Shown here in pieces: positions 1 to 11,509 of a DNA stretch of 64,000 nt (positions are counted from its first letter, which is position 1; every line of letters starts with the position of its first letter). The notes beneath the pieces were generated by a model, which saw nothing but the letters and a program-made list of their open reading frames with translations, made no database searches and was not told the origin of the DNA. Position numbers and translations under genes: made by a program. This DNA is from Triatoma infestans (Eukaryota; Arthropoda; Insecta; Hemiptera; Reduviidae): assembly GCA_011037195.1 (NCBI GenBank), contig JAAEAF010001522.1:59725-123724 (forward strand), in the 5' to 3' direction.

Positions 1-3000
1 TATCAGGTAGATTTTTGTGACCAACTATTGTTTATATAGGACACCTGGACTTGAAAATTCCTTTACTGTCTAGCAACAACTTTCATTTTAATGCCGAATC
101 AACCACAACAACGATCTCCAACGTAGGCCCTCAATCCTCTAAATAGATGTTTGAGAGCCAAGTATGGCTTCGTACACAGTAACTAATATAACCTTGAATA
201 TATATTATACTTGATTATATTGAATATACTAACTTAGTTAACCGCCATTTGGGTGCCAGAACTAAGTTGCCGAGCTAAACTTCTAAAGTTAATGTGTGGA
301 TCCAACTTAGGAGTTTCGGATGTTGTAAAAAAAATAAGACAAAGCAAAAATAGAACAATTTTTGAATGTTATATTATAGTTCAATTTTCCATTTTCTGTA
401 ATGTTAGTAGTCTGATATTTATCATAGAACTGCTGATGAGGTTATACCAACGAACAATAAGCCTAACTAAGAAAAAACGGTATTACTACATCGACAGGAA
501 GTATACTATATCCCTTTAAAGCAAAGATGACGCAGCTCGTATAGTTGCCACCTACTTACTGATAAAGACGAAACTCGATAGACGAATTGGGAGGGGAGGA
601 AGAATAATGACATACTCACACAAACGCACATAGAGTACAGGCATCAGCGCCGCGCACACTTGGTGTTCTTGGCAGGGAGTAAGAACTTTTTTGTCCGAGG
701 GGGGATTTTGTAGAGGGGAGCCGATCAGGAGGTGGTAAACGGAAAGGAAGAATAAGTCGTAAGAGTTAGTGTGTGTATGTGTGTAGTAGGGATAGAGGCA
801 ATATGACCTTGAAAGCATTATAGGAGGGAGAAAACTTGCCAGCTGGCATCTCCACTATTGGGCGTTAAGCATCATTTCTGATTTGTTACCAGCTTCCCCT
901 CCTAAATATCATTGGGAAGAACCCAGATGAGAGAAAGAGAGCATGAGTGACAGACGAATGTCAACTGGGTATCAACTACTGTAGTGGGGGAATAAATACT
1001 ACGAAATTTTTTGATTACATAATTAGATAAGGAAGGAGGATATTGTGGAAAAAAAAAGTTTTGAAAGCAACGATACAATAGCAGTTGCGAAGTATGTAGA
1101 TAATACTGGAGAACCAATCAGTTAGCCCTTCTTACGAAACTGTTTACTTCACAACTGCTTAGCCTTTAAATTTATCATTTCTACAAAATACTTTTATCCT
1201 AGAGAAATTACGCTGAAAATATTTACCGTCAAAATCTGTTTTTATGTTACTTTAATATTTAACCGAAGAATTCTACTACTCAAAATAATACGTCAAGAAG
1301 AACCAAATATTTTTTTCTCTGAAATATTTGGACTATCTCGAGAATATGATTAACAAATAGATGCAAAAAATAAACTTATAATAATTACAAATAATAACAA
1401 ATATAATTTAAAAAAGAACTATATTAGTAAGAAGAATGAAAACTGAAATCATCACAGAATATTCCTATATTTAAAATCCCAAAATATTAGAAAATAAAAC
1501 AGGCATTTAAACAAGCAAACATGTAAAAAGCTTTGTAGTGATGTGTGTGTACAGAAAGAAAATGGAAACAAATAATATGTGTGCTTGGAATGAAAAAAAG
1601 GGATATTTTGTTTCTAGTGAAGCATGTTGGTAATACTGTTTCTATTAAATTAAAATTTCAGCTATAGAATAATAAATGAACATTATTATTATAACCCATT
1701 TATGGATACACTGGTGAAAGTTAGATTACAACTTACCTCGAAGAGGAAAAATCTACGAAGAAAATATTTTATTACACAACCAGCTGAATAACGACACACA
1801 ACTGAAGCGAGTGAAAAGCCCCAAGTAGGGACCCCCACTAGTGGGGACCACTACAGCCATCACTCCAGAGGAAGTAGTGGGGTAAGTACATCGAGTATTA
1901 ACACTTTACAGAGTTTTAAATTCGTGTTTATTACCAACAAAATAGAGCAACCATAATCTTCAAAATTCATTCATTAAAGTAAAAATTATGAAATTTTGTT
2001 ATCTTTAAATAATTAATTTTAACCAATCAAGAGCGTTATGACAATGTAGAATATAAATATAAATTTTGTTAGTTCTAATATTCGCGGATCAAACAAGAGG
2101 GGTCTCTCGGTAGGCAAAGCTAGGTTTGGGTGGGAAACTATATTGACGGAGTCTTAAAATCGTGGCGGATAACTTTAGTATGAGGGGGGTCCTGCATTCG
2201 GTACGCTTGGAGGGGGGAGGCCATGGTTCTTGAATTCGCTCCCCACCGCGCTTACAACAAGGGGAGAACATTCACGAGAGTCTAGATTTCACTACTAGGG
2301 GAGAAACGCTGCCAGATAAAGAAGAAAGTCAATACTACACTTATAAAAAAAAAGAAAAAAAAAAAAGGTACAATAAACTTTTCTTAAGATATCCATAATT
2401 GGTTGGAACTTGAAATAATATGTGGAAATGGGAGCTTGGTTTAGGCTCGCAGTTTACTACGCGCATAACGGGATTAACTGTTACATACCGAAATGTGACG
2501 AAGACTATCGAACATAGCCGAAGCAAAGTATGAGACAGGGTTTCTCCGCGTGGCCAACCTCTTTGAAATGGTAAAAAAAAAAGATTTCATATTCCATCTT
2601 GAATAAAATATTTTTTAAAAATTTATTCTAGTTCCCGCAATTCATAGGGTTCTCAAAAAGCAATGGATGGTGCAATATTAGGAAACCTTGATAGTGCTCA
2701 TTCAATTTGGTATAATTACAGCCTGAAAGTCTGTAATTTGATTATTAGAAAATATCCAACCGTTCGGCAACATTTTATTTATTTTTGTTATTACTACGAA
2801 TGAAGTCACAATATCTTATATAATGGAAGTCTTATATAATGGAAAGTATAGGAAAATTATTCATATGTTAGTGGGGTCAAACTGAGCATAATATATTGCA
2901 GTGAAAAACATAAATTAAATGTATTGTTCTTAGAGTGATAGAAGTATTCATTAGGCCAGCTGTAGTCCTCCATTGGAAAATAATTAGATGCTATTGTTGG

Positions 3001-4611
3001 TTAATTTATCAGTTTAAAAGGTACCTCAATATTGAGAGAAAGAGATAAAATATTAACAGATAAATTATTAGAACTTCAAGAATACCTGCAAGGAAATTTT
3101 ATATGTTTTATAAATTAGCGAAAGAATTTGATGTGAAATAAGTCTTCAGCTCTCAGTTGATAATATCAGCAGAGATTAGAAACTTATTAGATTAAAAATC
3201 AGCAGTACGCAATGTAAAAAGTATCTTTTTTCATTATTTTTTTTTATGGCATGAAAATCTATAAAGGAAATACCCTTAAAATAAAATAAAAATTTTTTAA
3301 AAAGTGCCAGAAAATAAAAAGCTTTTTGGAACGACGATGACAAAGTGTACAGAGAAGAAACGGGGTCAGTAGGTCCAGAGAGTGGGGGGCGTGGTTATAT
3401 CCCCCGCTGGTGGTGTCACCATGGGGCGGAACTAGATGCCGGCCAATGAAGACAGACCCGTGAGGCGCATGCGCTGAAACAAAAAAACATAAGCTTGATC
3501 GTGACATGCGTGTTTCCCCTTTGTAACAACGACTAATGGAGTAAGAATTTAATAAGCGGTAGAGTAAAACGGTTGAGGTGGTAACGCCCGGAGGAGGAGG
3601 AGGTTGAAGTAGAAGAAGATGAAGAAGGTTGTGTCAGAGGATGGCCTTCTTCTCACTACGATATTGGCGTGTCTGTATCATGGTGGGTGGGAGAAGCGAA
3701 CTAGATGAACAACAAGAACGAACTGTTCATGGAGCACTTTTGCTAGTGTTCTTACAAAGTCCAACAGTACTTAAGCCTGAGTTGGTATATATCGCAAGAG
3801 CATTTAATTCCTCACATACCAGACCAAAAGAAAATAGATATTCATCTATCAGTGAACTACGTCTTTGACGAAAATCAAACGAGAGTTATTATTATTTTTA
3901 AATAGGTTTCTTTGGAAACATCAGTAAAAAAGAATGAAATATAAGAATTCTCAAATCTAAAATAACAACAACAAAAATAAAGAAGACGAAATCTTTAATT
4001 ATTCTTAATTACTCTGGTAGTTTTGAGTTTCGTCGGTCATTTATTACATAATAGTAATTTGATATTCAATAAAAACTTGAAATTTTAGTCGTAAAAATAA
4101 AAAGTACAAAAATCACAAGCAATAGTAAATTTCAAAGTGCAACCATGTAAAGGTACATCCACGACGTCACAGAAAACTAATAAAGAATCCAAAATATAGA
4201 GAAAACAATAATATTATTACAATTTCTAGAAATATAATATCTAAAATAGAATTCAATCTTTTATTGTAAATACTATATATATATATATGTAATCCAAAAT
4301 AGAAATATATAACAAGGGGAGGTGTTTTTAAGACCATCTATAAAAGTGACCAGTGGTCATAGTGAATTTAAACTCACCGGAACAGAAAAGTTCCTGTTGA
4401 TAAAAACAGCAAGTTACAGATATCTTTACAGCGCAGAGAGAGAGAAAATAAAGGTTATCATCTTCATTTATAAATTAACCAATAAATATATATATATGGG
4501 TGTGTGGTGCGCACACTTAGATCCTCCCCAAAAGTTAATCTACAGAGGGGGTTTCGTGTGAAATATCCAGATTTCATAAGAAGTTGGTACAAGAGTCTTA
4601 TACTTTTTGTA
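1..4611. other. No gene recognised; AT-rich sequence with GC-richer islands
   Basis: I see no conserved protein, RNA gene or complete mobile element here. The short open frames look like chance. GC-richer patches lie near 550-760, 2080-2330, 3340-3530 and 3590-3700, inside very AT-rich DNA, and may be old transposon pieces that I cannot classify. A perfect 14-bp palindrome, CCCCACTAGTGGGG, sits at 1833-1846. A short direct duplication around TCTTATATAATGGAA occurs near 2813-2845, and a short TA run near 4272-4288. Confidence 0.5.
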
Positions 4612-4912
4612 CATTGTTAACCTGCAGGAGAAGTTAAATATTCTGCTCTAATATGTCCTTATTTAAAGGCTGCGATCTTTAAGCCAACTTGTTAAATGTT
4701 AACTGTCTCAATTTCTGGATCAGCAACTGCTTCAGGGATCTTGTCAACATTATGTTCTGTGATATCCTAAAGGTCGGCAAGATATCTTAAAATCAAGCTG
4801 CTGGTCCATGAACTGAGACGGTTAGCATTCAACAAGTTGGTTTAAAGAGCATATCTTCATAAAGGACGTATCAGTGCAGACTGGACTTATCCTTCCTGCA
4901 GAACAACTAACC
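4612..4912. mobile_element. Foldback (inverted-repeat) element, about 300 bp
   Basis: The left arm, about 4612-4744, pairs imperfectly with the right arm, about 4778-4912, around a 33-bp spacer. Landmarks run in mirror order: CTGCAGGA near 4621 against TCCTGCAG near 4898, ATGTCCTT against AAGGACGT, and CCAACTTGTT at 4684 against AACAAGTTGG at 4831. There is no coding capacity. The form fits a MITE or foldback relic. I found no convincing target-site duplication, so the exact ends are uncertain. Confidence 0.6.
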
Positions 4913-5332
4913 AAGCCTACAGCATCACCGCCGTCACACCCACACATACACACACTCACCCACACACAATATTCCTTATTTTTTACCCATTAAGGAGGAT
5001 GGTAAATTATAGTGACACAGATTAGATCTTCCAAGTAGAGGTGGTGTTTGGCTGAGCACCACATTTGTTCAGTTATGCCCACGTTCATCCTATTCTTATC
5101 GCTTCTTATCACTTAGTAGTAGTAGAGTAGTAATATGACTGACTCATAGATAACCATCTCCAACATATGCTTAATTAAAATTACAGTTCAGTTTGTCTAA
5201 CTTTATAATAAAAAGAAAATTGTACTACGATACTAAAATTTAAGTTGTAATTTTGTTTCTTGATCACTTAATCATTGGAAAAATTAATATCGAAGAAAGT
5301 TATAATTTTCCTCTCTTAATTTTAATAAGAAA
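4913..5332. other. No gene recognised; CA-rich simple repeat at the left end
   Basis: A CA-rich simple repeat lies at about 4935-4967. The rest is AT-rich and shows no recognisable feature. Confidence 0.5.
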
Positions 5333-5344
5333 CTCATATTATTA

Positions 5345-5556
5345 TTATTTTTTTTTTTTTTAATTTAAGGCGCTTTAACATCTATGGTTATTAGCGCCTT
5401 GATATACTGGCCTTCGGACAGTGTACTCTCGCTAGAGGACATCATCGAACAGTGAGCTGTAAAGACTCCTAGGAAGAAAAAATCTAAGGGTAGCACTGGA
5501 CTTAAACCTCCGCGTGGGAGTCCAACGCGCTAACCACTTAGCTAATCCCTCCCCCT
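5345..5556 (-). mobile_element. tRNA-derived SINE, short-headed form with RTE-like tail
   Basis: On the minus strand the element starts in a tRNA-like region with A-box-like TAGCTAAGTGG and a B-box-like GGTTTAAGTCC. A central body follows that is shared with the SINEs at 11.5 and 18.5 kb (CTTAGATTTT, then CCTAGGAGTC, then ACAGCTCAC). It ends in GCGCCTTAAATT and an A run. Perfect 12-bp direct repeats CTCATATTATTA flank it at 5333-5344 and 5557-5568, the expected target-site duplication of LINE-driven retroposition. The 3' end can form a hairpin, AAGGCGCT with AGCGCCTT. It lacks the extra 5' module of the two longer SINEs. It is not a functional tRNA gene, because the acceptor stem cannot be completed. 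Confidence 0.85.
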
Positions 5557-5568
5557 CTCATATTATTA

Positions 5569-7589
5569 AAATGTAATTTTTTATTAAATAGTTTTTAATG
5601 GCTGCAATTAAAATATTTCTGAAAGAATCACAAGAATATATAATTTCTTTAATAAGTTTCAAAAAAATTACGTAACCTTCCTTGGAGTGACGACGTGGGG
5701 TTGCTTGGAACAGTTCTTATCATAGTTTTGATGAATAAATATTCATAAAGGCTGGGATTTTTCACTGAATCTTCCAACACATAAAGCAAACGACATTGAA
5801 ATGGTGTTATAATTGCGGGAGATTTAATTGTGAATATTGTCCGCACTTTCCAGACCTGCCAAGTATCAGTTTTTTTGAAAAACGTTTTAAACAGAGGGTT
5901 AGGTGTTTATTTGTATAGTAACTGTACCAAGTTTAAGAAAACTCTAGAACAGTTTCGAGAATATCTAGAGTCTGTAAAGAAGCACTTCCGGGTATTCGAA
6001 TTACTTCAAATTTAATAAATTACTGAAATACATTTTTCTTCTCTGAAGTATGTAGTTATTTGGATATTTGCAGGAGGAGTGGCTAAAAAGCCAAGCCAAT
6101 TCCAATGGGACCACAAAGATTTATTACGGCTTCCGTATACCTAATTATTTGCGTATATTTAATTGTTAATATTAAATGTGTGGTGAGCTACAGTTTACCC
6201 TGTGGGTTCGTAGGGGAAATTAAAACCAAATAGTACAGATAACAATCATCTCTGCAGTCGCCCCCAACAATGTACACTTGTTTATGTGAATGTCAGTGTT
6301 CACGTTGTTCGTGTCTTTAGGCTGGGTTATAGCCGCGCAAAGGTACCAACATTCCTGCACAAGGTGATACTCTTTTCCTTTACGGGGGAAATTATATAAT
6401 TAGTAAGAATCGAAGGTATTTTGAAGCAGGAGTTTAGAGATGGAATCTTTATGAGAGCCCACCACCCCATCCCGGAGAATTCACCAAAAATCATCTTTCA
6501 CAGAAAAATGTTACAAATAAAACTAATGGGTCTCTCTGTCTTTGTAGTTTTGAGTTGTGGAAGGCGAAGTTTTAAAGAAAATTGGAACCATTTACAAGAA
6601 AATTGAAAAAAAAAAAGGGAACTGAAATCCCTTTTCGATCCCCGAGAACGGACGTACGCGGAATATCAAATTTGAATTACCTGGGATTTTTTGTTTTTGA
6701 AATGTAAAAAAAAAAAATTACCAGAGATAAAATCATTCTTTTGAAACTCAGCAGGAGTGATCTCTAATAAAGTTTATTTCCTTTGAAAAACTCGATTTTG
6801 AAAATTTCTTGACACAACGATCACAACACTTCCTGTCATAAACAGAAGAGCAAGTCTTTTGTAAACAAACTATACTTTTTTAAAACAATATTAACCCAGA
6901 TAATATTATAGTAGGTATGATCATTTTTAATCTGACGATTGTGTCAAACACAATTTTACCTAGTGCATTGTGAATTCTTTTTGATTTTGTAGGGATTATA
7001 ATTATTTGGATGACGCACAATCGTAATTTTCTATTAGAGGTATGACTTTTAAATAATAAACACTGAGTTCATTTCATTTTTGTGAAGCCATGATTTATAG
7101 CTTTCGCTCATACATACAGCCACACAAATATCCAATATTTTACTATTAAATTATTAAAATTCATATAAAACACAAAACAAATGAAAAAGTCTGGTGATCA
7201 GTTCACCAAATTTCAATTAGCTTTCCAATTTGTTTTATACATTATATTTAAACATAGTGGTGAACTTCCAAATGGTTAATTATATAAGCCTATTGTTCAG
7301 ATTCCCGGTAACCGTTTCAAAGAAGTAATTTTATCCAGAAATGGTATAGGTGGTAAGTATTAAAAAACCTTTGTGTAGGATCATGCTCAGTCAAAACCGA
7401 ATATCAAATCTGATATACTTGCGATTTTTCTTTTCTGTTGTTTGATTTGCTATTCACACACACACAAATACACACACACAGAGTAAGTACATTAGCTGAG
7501 TATTAAGGACCCAATCCACGTATTGTAACTATGCTCTCTCAGTCTGATATCCAAATAGTGATAGCCTGCACATCCAAATACATGTCCAA
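5569..7589. other. No gene recognised; one copy of the dispersed repeat
   Basis: About 6430-6800 is a degenerate copy of the dispersed repeat described at 62.2-63.7 kb: AGAAAAATGTTACAAATAAAACT, split here by position, then TTTAAAGAAAATTGG and GATTTTG-rich stretches. A CA-rich run lies near 7457-7481. The open frames in this stretch match nothing I know. Confidence 0.45.
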
Positions 7590-7658
7590 AGTTGGACCAA
7601 AGAGTGTATAAACTAAATTTCCTGTGTGCAAATCTATGTTACTCACTGTTTGACAAAC

Positions 7659-7697
7659 GCATCCTGGTGATGGGCGGACGCCCGAAACCGGTCGATG
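7659..7697 (+). ncRNA. Hammerhead-ribozyme-like core, unit 1 (probably inactive)
   Basis: The order is stem I strand GCATC, catalytic box CTGGTGA, a stem II pairing GGGCG with CGCCC around a short loop, then GAAA, the self-complementary ACCGGT, cleavage triplet GTC ending at 7693, and the stem I partner GATG. The catalytic box should read CUGANGA. Here the fourth base is G instead of A, which should disable cleavage. The copy at 29476-29515 has the correct box. Confidence 0.6.
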
Positions 7698-7871
7698 ACC
7701 ACAAAAAAGAAGCAGGCTATCACGGAAAATATTTCTGAAGTACAAAGTTATCATTTATAGGGAGTTAAGTCATTTCTGAATGTTCGTCTACATTCAATTT
7801 TAAACATTTAAGCCAAGTAGTCAATTGAATTTGTTCTGAGTGCAATCTGTGCTATCTATCGTTTATCAAGA

Positions 7872-7908
7872 ATTCTGATGATGGGTATTCGCCCGAAACC
7901 GGCCGATG
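7872..7908 (+). ncRNA. Hammerhead-ribozyme-like core, unit 2 (probably inactive)
   Basis: The catalytic box CTGATGA is intact. Stem II is weakened (GGGTATTCGCCC). GAAA follows, then CCGGCC in place of CCGGTC, so the base that should be U before the cleavage site is C. Stem I is poor on the 5' side (AATT instead of CATC). The motif is clearly homologous to the others but degraded. Confidence 0.55.
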
Positions 7909-8308
7909 ACCACAAAATGAAGCAGGCGACCATAGAGAAAATCTCTCAAGTTTTTCAGCTCGGCTAGCCCAACCACAACATTTAAGCTTCTTCCTTTTTT
8001 GTTTCAAAATAACGTACACATTTTAGAACTCTCTCCGCCATTCTTGTATTAATGGAGCTCTGACTTGAAATTTAATTTTCTAAATTGCAGAAAAAGGTAT
8101 TCATGTGAGATTTTGGAACGCAATATGTTTTGAAACATCGTTTAGAATTTGACAAAACTGCCAACTCAAAAAAATAAAAAAATCGAAGGGATATTTCGAT
8201 TACGGAGTTAGTTAGTACTACTTTATTGAACGGATTTACCATTCTCTCTTGATTTTTTCTGATCAGCTCTAAACATTCTCTTAACTTAATTTGCTAAACA
8301 TATGTATA

Positions 8309-9480
8309 ATGTGGGGTATCAAAAGTCTGTGCTTTTTTTTCTTTCGAGCGCTGATATTGCACTTAATACTGATTACTTGACATTCACTTTTCAGTTTGTA
8401 TCATAAATTAAGTCGAGTATGAGTTGATTTGAAAAATTACAAAATGAGTGAACTAAATTTTTAAATTCGGGCGATATTGAAGCATTATTTTAAAAATGAC
8501 TTTACAGCAATAGCTACGGCTCGAGAAATTTTTAAAGTTGAGGGGGCCAAATGCTTTGTCAATAATGTGCGGCACAGTATTGGTTTAAACATTTCAGGGA
8601 AGGAGATATGAGCTTCAAAAAAAGGCAAGGTCGGGGCGTCCACGGTCCCTTGACTCAACTGTTTTAAGAGAAGCTGTAAAAGCTGTAAAAGTTTCCTCGA
8701 AAAGTACTAGAAATCTTGCAGGCGGATTAGAGTGCCTCACTCTATCATAAATAGACACTTGCTTGACATTGAAATGGCACCTAATGGCTGCAGGACTACC
8801 CCCACGAATTGTCTCGACAGCAAAACGTGGATAGAGTTAGAATGTGTCAAACTCATCTTAAAAATCCAAGTGGTTTTCGATTTATAAAGAAAATTATCAT
8901 TGCGATGAAAAGCGGGTATACTTTAACTACCCAAACACGCAAAAAGTGGATTATGCCTGGCCAGTCTGCTCTTCCTGTGCCTCGAAGGAAAAGGTTTGCG
9001 AAAAAGATAATGCTCTTTGGAGCACTGTGGTGGAATTTTGAAGGAGTGATTCATTTCAAGTTGCCCGATGAGCGAGCTATCACATCTGAACATTATTCAG
9101 CACATTCTGGCCGAAAAGTATCCCTTTTTAGTCAACAGAAAAAAGTTCTTCTGCAGCAAGATAATGCAACACCACACATTTCTGTCAGACTGACTCAAAA
9201 ATTAATTAGCTGTAGCTTGGCCTCACCCTGCTTATAGCCCAGATCTACTCCTTTGGACTACCACTTATTCCGATCCATTGCTCATTTTTTGCGGGCTAAA
9301 AGTTTACTATGGAAGCAGCTTGTATTGTGAATTCTTTGCCTCCAAAGAACCTTCGCGACAAAAATGGTTGAGTGATTAATAATAATAGATTATATTTTGA
9401 AGAATACGCTGGTAAGTCTTATTTTTTAATACTCATTTAATACTCAGCCAAAAATGCAAAGACTTTAGTTGCAACCCAAT
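8309..9480 (+). mobile_element. mariner-family DNA transposon relic
   Basis: Imperfect terminal inverted repeats bound the element. The left end reads GGGTATC then AAAAGTCTGTGC. The right end, read in reverse, is GGGTTGCAACT then AAAGTCTTTGC. TA dinucleotides adjoin both ends, as expected for mariner target sites. The length of about 1.17 kb is close to the usual 1.3 kb of mariner, and the missing part fits small internal deletions. The transposase inside is broken (8444-9400). The element is therefore dead, though its ends could once have been mobilised in trans. Confidence 0.8.
8444..9400 (+). pseudogene. mariner transposase pseudogene
   Basis: Mariner transposase binds the terminal repeats and cuts and pastes the element. 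Pieces are readable in changing frames. The N-terminal helix-turn-helix region has ILKHYF and AREIFKVEG near 8470-8550. CDEK, the first catalytic Asp, is at 8901-8912. WIMPGQSALPVPRRK is near 8949, WWNFEGVIHF near 9031, LLQQDNATPH with the second Asp at 9148-9177, YSPDL near 9232, and LDYHLF with the third Asp at 9253-9270. All three catalytic Asp codons survive but lie in different frames. The second-to-third spacing is 9 bases short of the family's D34D rule. A stop falls soon after the likely start ATG at 8444. At least four frameshifts or stops make it a pseudogene. Confidence 0.9.
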
Positions 9481-10132
9481 ATAAGCCTATGTAAACAGGC
9501 TTATTTCTACTTTAGGACGTTCGGGAAATTGACTAACTTGATCGGTTATTTCAGTAGAATGTACGATTCCACCAAATTCAAAGCATTAATGGCAGTTAAA
9601 CAGTCCAAATTTGGAGAAACATTATTAATGTGTATTGCAGAAAATCGAGTGTTTCACACTAGAATATTTAAGTATCAAATTAACTTTTCAACACTTCGCC
9701 GTCTTAAAATGATAAGATGAAAAAAATTAGGATTTTAGTGTATAGGATTCGTGTCATATTCACGAAATTGAAATAAATTCCCATGGGAAGGGCTCTACCA
9801 GCCGTATGTTCAGTTCAGGGATCTTGGCGACCCTGCAAGTATCCTGGCCAATCGTAAGTACAGTCACTTAATCATCCATCACACATCCACCCATTAACAA
9901 CTGCACCACATTGTGCACTTTACAGACGACTATATTCTGTATACAGAGCGCCGCCAAAAAGGGCGTCACAATATAATCTTACAAGCTACAATGAATTTGG
10001 TTTTGTAGCCATTACTTCTACAAACTTCCATCCAATGGAAATAATACATGTTTTGAAGTTCTATAAACACAAAAAGGTTGTTTTATAAAGTGATCTGTTG
10101 TTGGTGTCTGTATATGTAATTTTTTATTTTAT
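9481..10132. other. No gene recognised
   Basis: One 83-codon open frame starts inside the mariner right terminal repeat and runs on to 9720. It has no recognisable motif and is likely chance. The rest is featureless. Confidence 0.5.
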
Positions 10133-10300
10133 TTTCTCTTACTCCTGGTAAGAGGAGGTTTTGCGATCGAGTCAAATTTTCAATTAGTTTTCATCGGAAA
10201 TACACAATTTGAGGTCTCCACCGGATGCAAAGGTTTCGTTCAACCGCAAGTGCGAGTTTACTGAATGGATTTTTCAGTTTTCGCAATTTTCTTCAAACTG
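10133..10300 (+). repeat. Dispersed repeat copy (head module fused to inner module)
   Basis: It opens with TCTCTTACTCC and GGTAAGAGGAGG, then TTGCGATCGAGTCAAATTTT and TCATCGGAAATACA, the head of the dispersed family. After a deletion it passes into an inner segment with CAACCGCAAGTGCGAG and TTTACTGAATGGATTTTTCA. The same modules recur at 42.5, 59.9 and 62.6 kb. Confidence 0.7.
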
Positions 10301-10304
10301 TGCG

Positions 10305-10438
10305 TTTATACTACATACGTTTAGGTTTACTGATTGCCTTTATACTACATACGTTTAGGTTTACTGATTGCCTTTATACTACATACGTTTAGGTTTACTG
10401 ATTGCCTTTATACTACATACGTTTAGGTTTACTGATTA
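10305..10438 (+). repeat. 34-bp tandem repeat, about 3.9 copies
   Basis: The unit holds TTTATACTACATACG followed by TTTAGGTTTACTGATTGCC. Equivalent bases fall at 10330, 10364, 10398 and 10432, a constant 34-bp period. The copies are almost identical, so amplification is recent or the array is being homogenised. Confidence 0.95.
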
Positions 10439-11499
10439 TACTGAAACATTCTTCTAGGAAAATTAATTTTAGGGGGGGGGGGAGAGGAAGTAACGTTAGG
10501 CTTGCCTCTTTGAATGCCAGTTCAGTATTTTATCACAGTTCTCGCACATAAATAAGTAATCAAGAATTACATTTGTTGCCAAAATTCCAAGTTGGAAAAA
10601 TATTGATTAAACGGAATTAAGACTGTACGAAAATGATATAATTATTTAGTTTTTCATTATTTTCTCATAAAAAATATCAACGCGATTCCTTAAACTTAGC
10701 CCACATATCTTCACCTATCGTTTTTCAATTTTTTTTTTCCGAGAAACCTGAGTTTCAGAGGTTGTAGGAGAGCTGGTACGTGATGTCTCCTTCAGAACTG
10801 CCACGTACTTCACCTGCAGTTCAATGTTGAAGACAACTAAACGTTTGCTAAAAATGACCAGCTTTAAGAAAATTTGCCATTTAGAACTATTTGAATTGCC
10901 ATAAGAGAAAGTCTTGTTTCGTTTTTAGAAAAACGCGGAAAACTGCATAACTAAAGTTTAGTAAATCGCACTTGCGGTAGTCAGATATTGAATCTTTCAA
11001 CTCGCATTCTCAGAGATACTGACTTTAGTCAATATACCAATAAGGATTGTAAAGTTAGAACTAGTAGTTTGTTGTTATTTTGAAAGGTTTTACATTATAT
11101 TGTCCAATCGCTTTTCACATACACACGAATATCACATAAGATATGGGACGAGAGAGAGACCTCTCGCTAAAAACTACCTTATAGTGAAGCAAATTCATAC
11201 ATATATTTTCCATGTCAATCAATTTCGAAATATCTCAGTTATCGTTTCACAATCACACAGAACTTTCTCACTAGGAGCAGTAAGAGAAAGTAAATGAAAT
11301 TTCGTCGCTTCTATTTCTCACAGTCTTCCTGTTTCGATGAAGAAGGCGTTTGAAAGAATTTTCGTCCGTATGTCAGTTTAACTATTCGCCGAAACCTCTC
11401 AAAAATACTTTGTTTTATTGCTTATTTAAAGGAATGCTACCTACTAACATATTTTTATCCATACATCCTGATTAATGAATAAGTTTTTTAATAAATGTG
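10439..11499. other. No gene recognised; scattered dispersed-repeat pieces
   Basis: A G run of about 10 lies near 10471-10481. Pieces of the dispersed repeat appear near 10900-11000 and 11240-11300 (CAGTAAGAGAAAGTAAA). No coding sequence is recognisable. Confidence 0.45.
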
Positions 11500-11509
11500 C
11501 AAAATTGTA

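Larger units (their letters stand above)
7590..7985 (+). mobile_element. Penelope-like / retrozyme-like fragment, two tandem units
   Basis: Two related units lie head to tail, each with a hammerhead-like core (7659-7697 and 7872-7908) followed by GACCACAAAA, GAAGCAGGC and a GAAAAT tail. The distance between equivalent core bases is 211 bp. Sequence before each core is also shared with the copy at 28.3 kb, for example AGAGTGTATAAACTAA at about 7602. The second unit ends in CCAACCACAAC, the same tail seen at 29.26, 60.78 and 62.07 kb. There is no reverse transcriptase or GIY-YIG frame, so this is a non-coding, non-autonomous fragment. Assignment to Penelope-like elements rests on their known hammerhead content. 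A retrozyme is the alternative. Confidence 0.65.

Noticed and set aside
1833..1846. A 14-bp palindrome as a regulatory site
   Set aside because: A single occurrence with no gene nearby. A chance palindrome of this size in 64 kb is possible.
8809..9237. An intact 142-residue gene
   Set aside because: It is one frame of the mariner transposase. The first and third catalytic aspartates lie in other frames.
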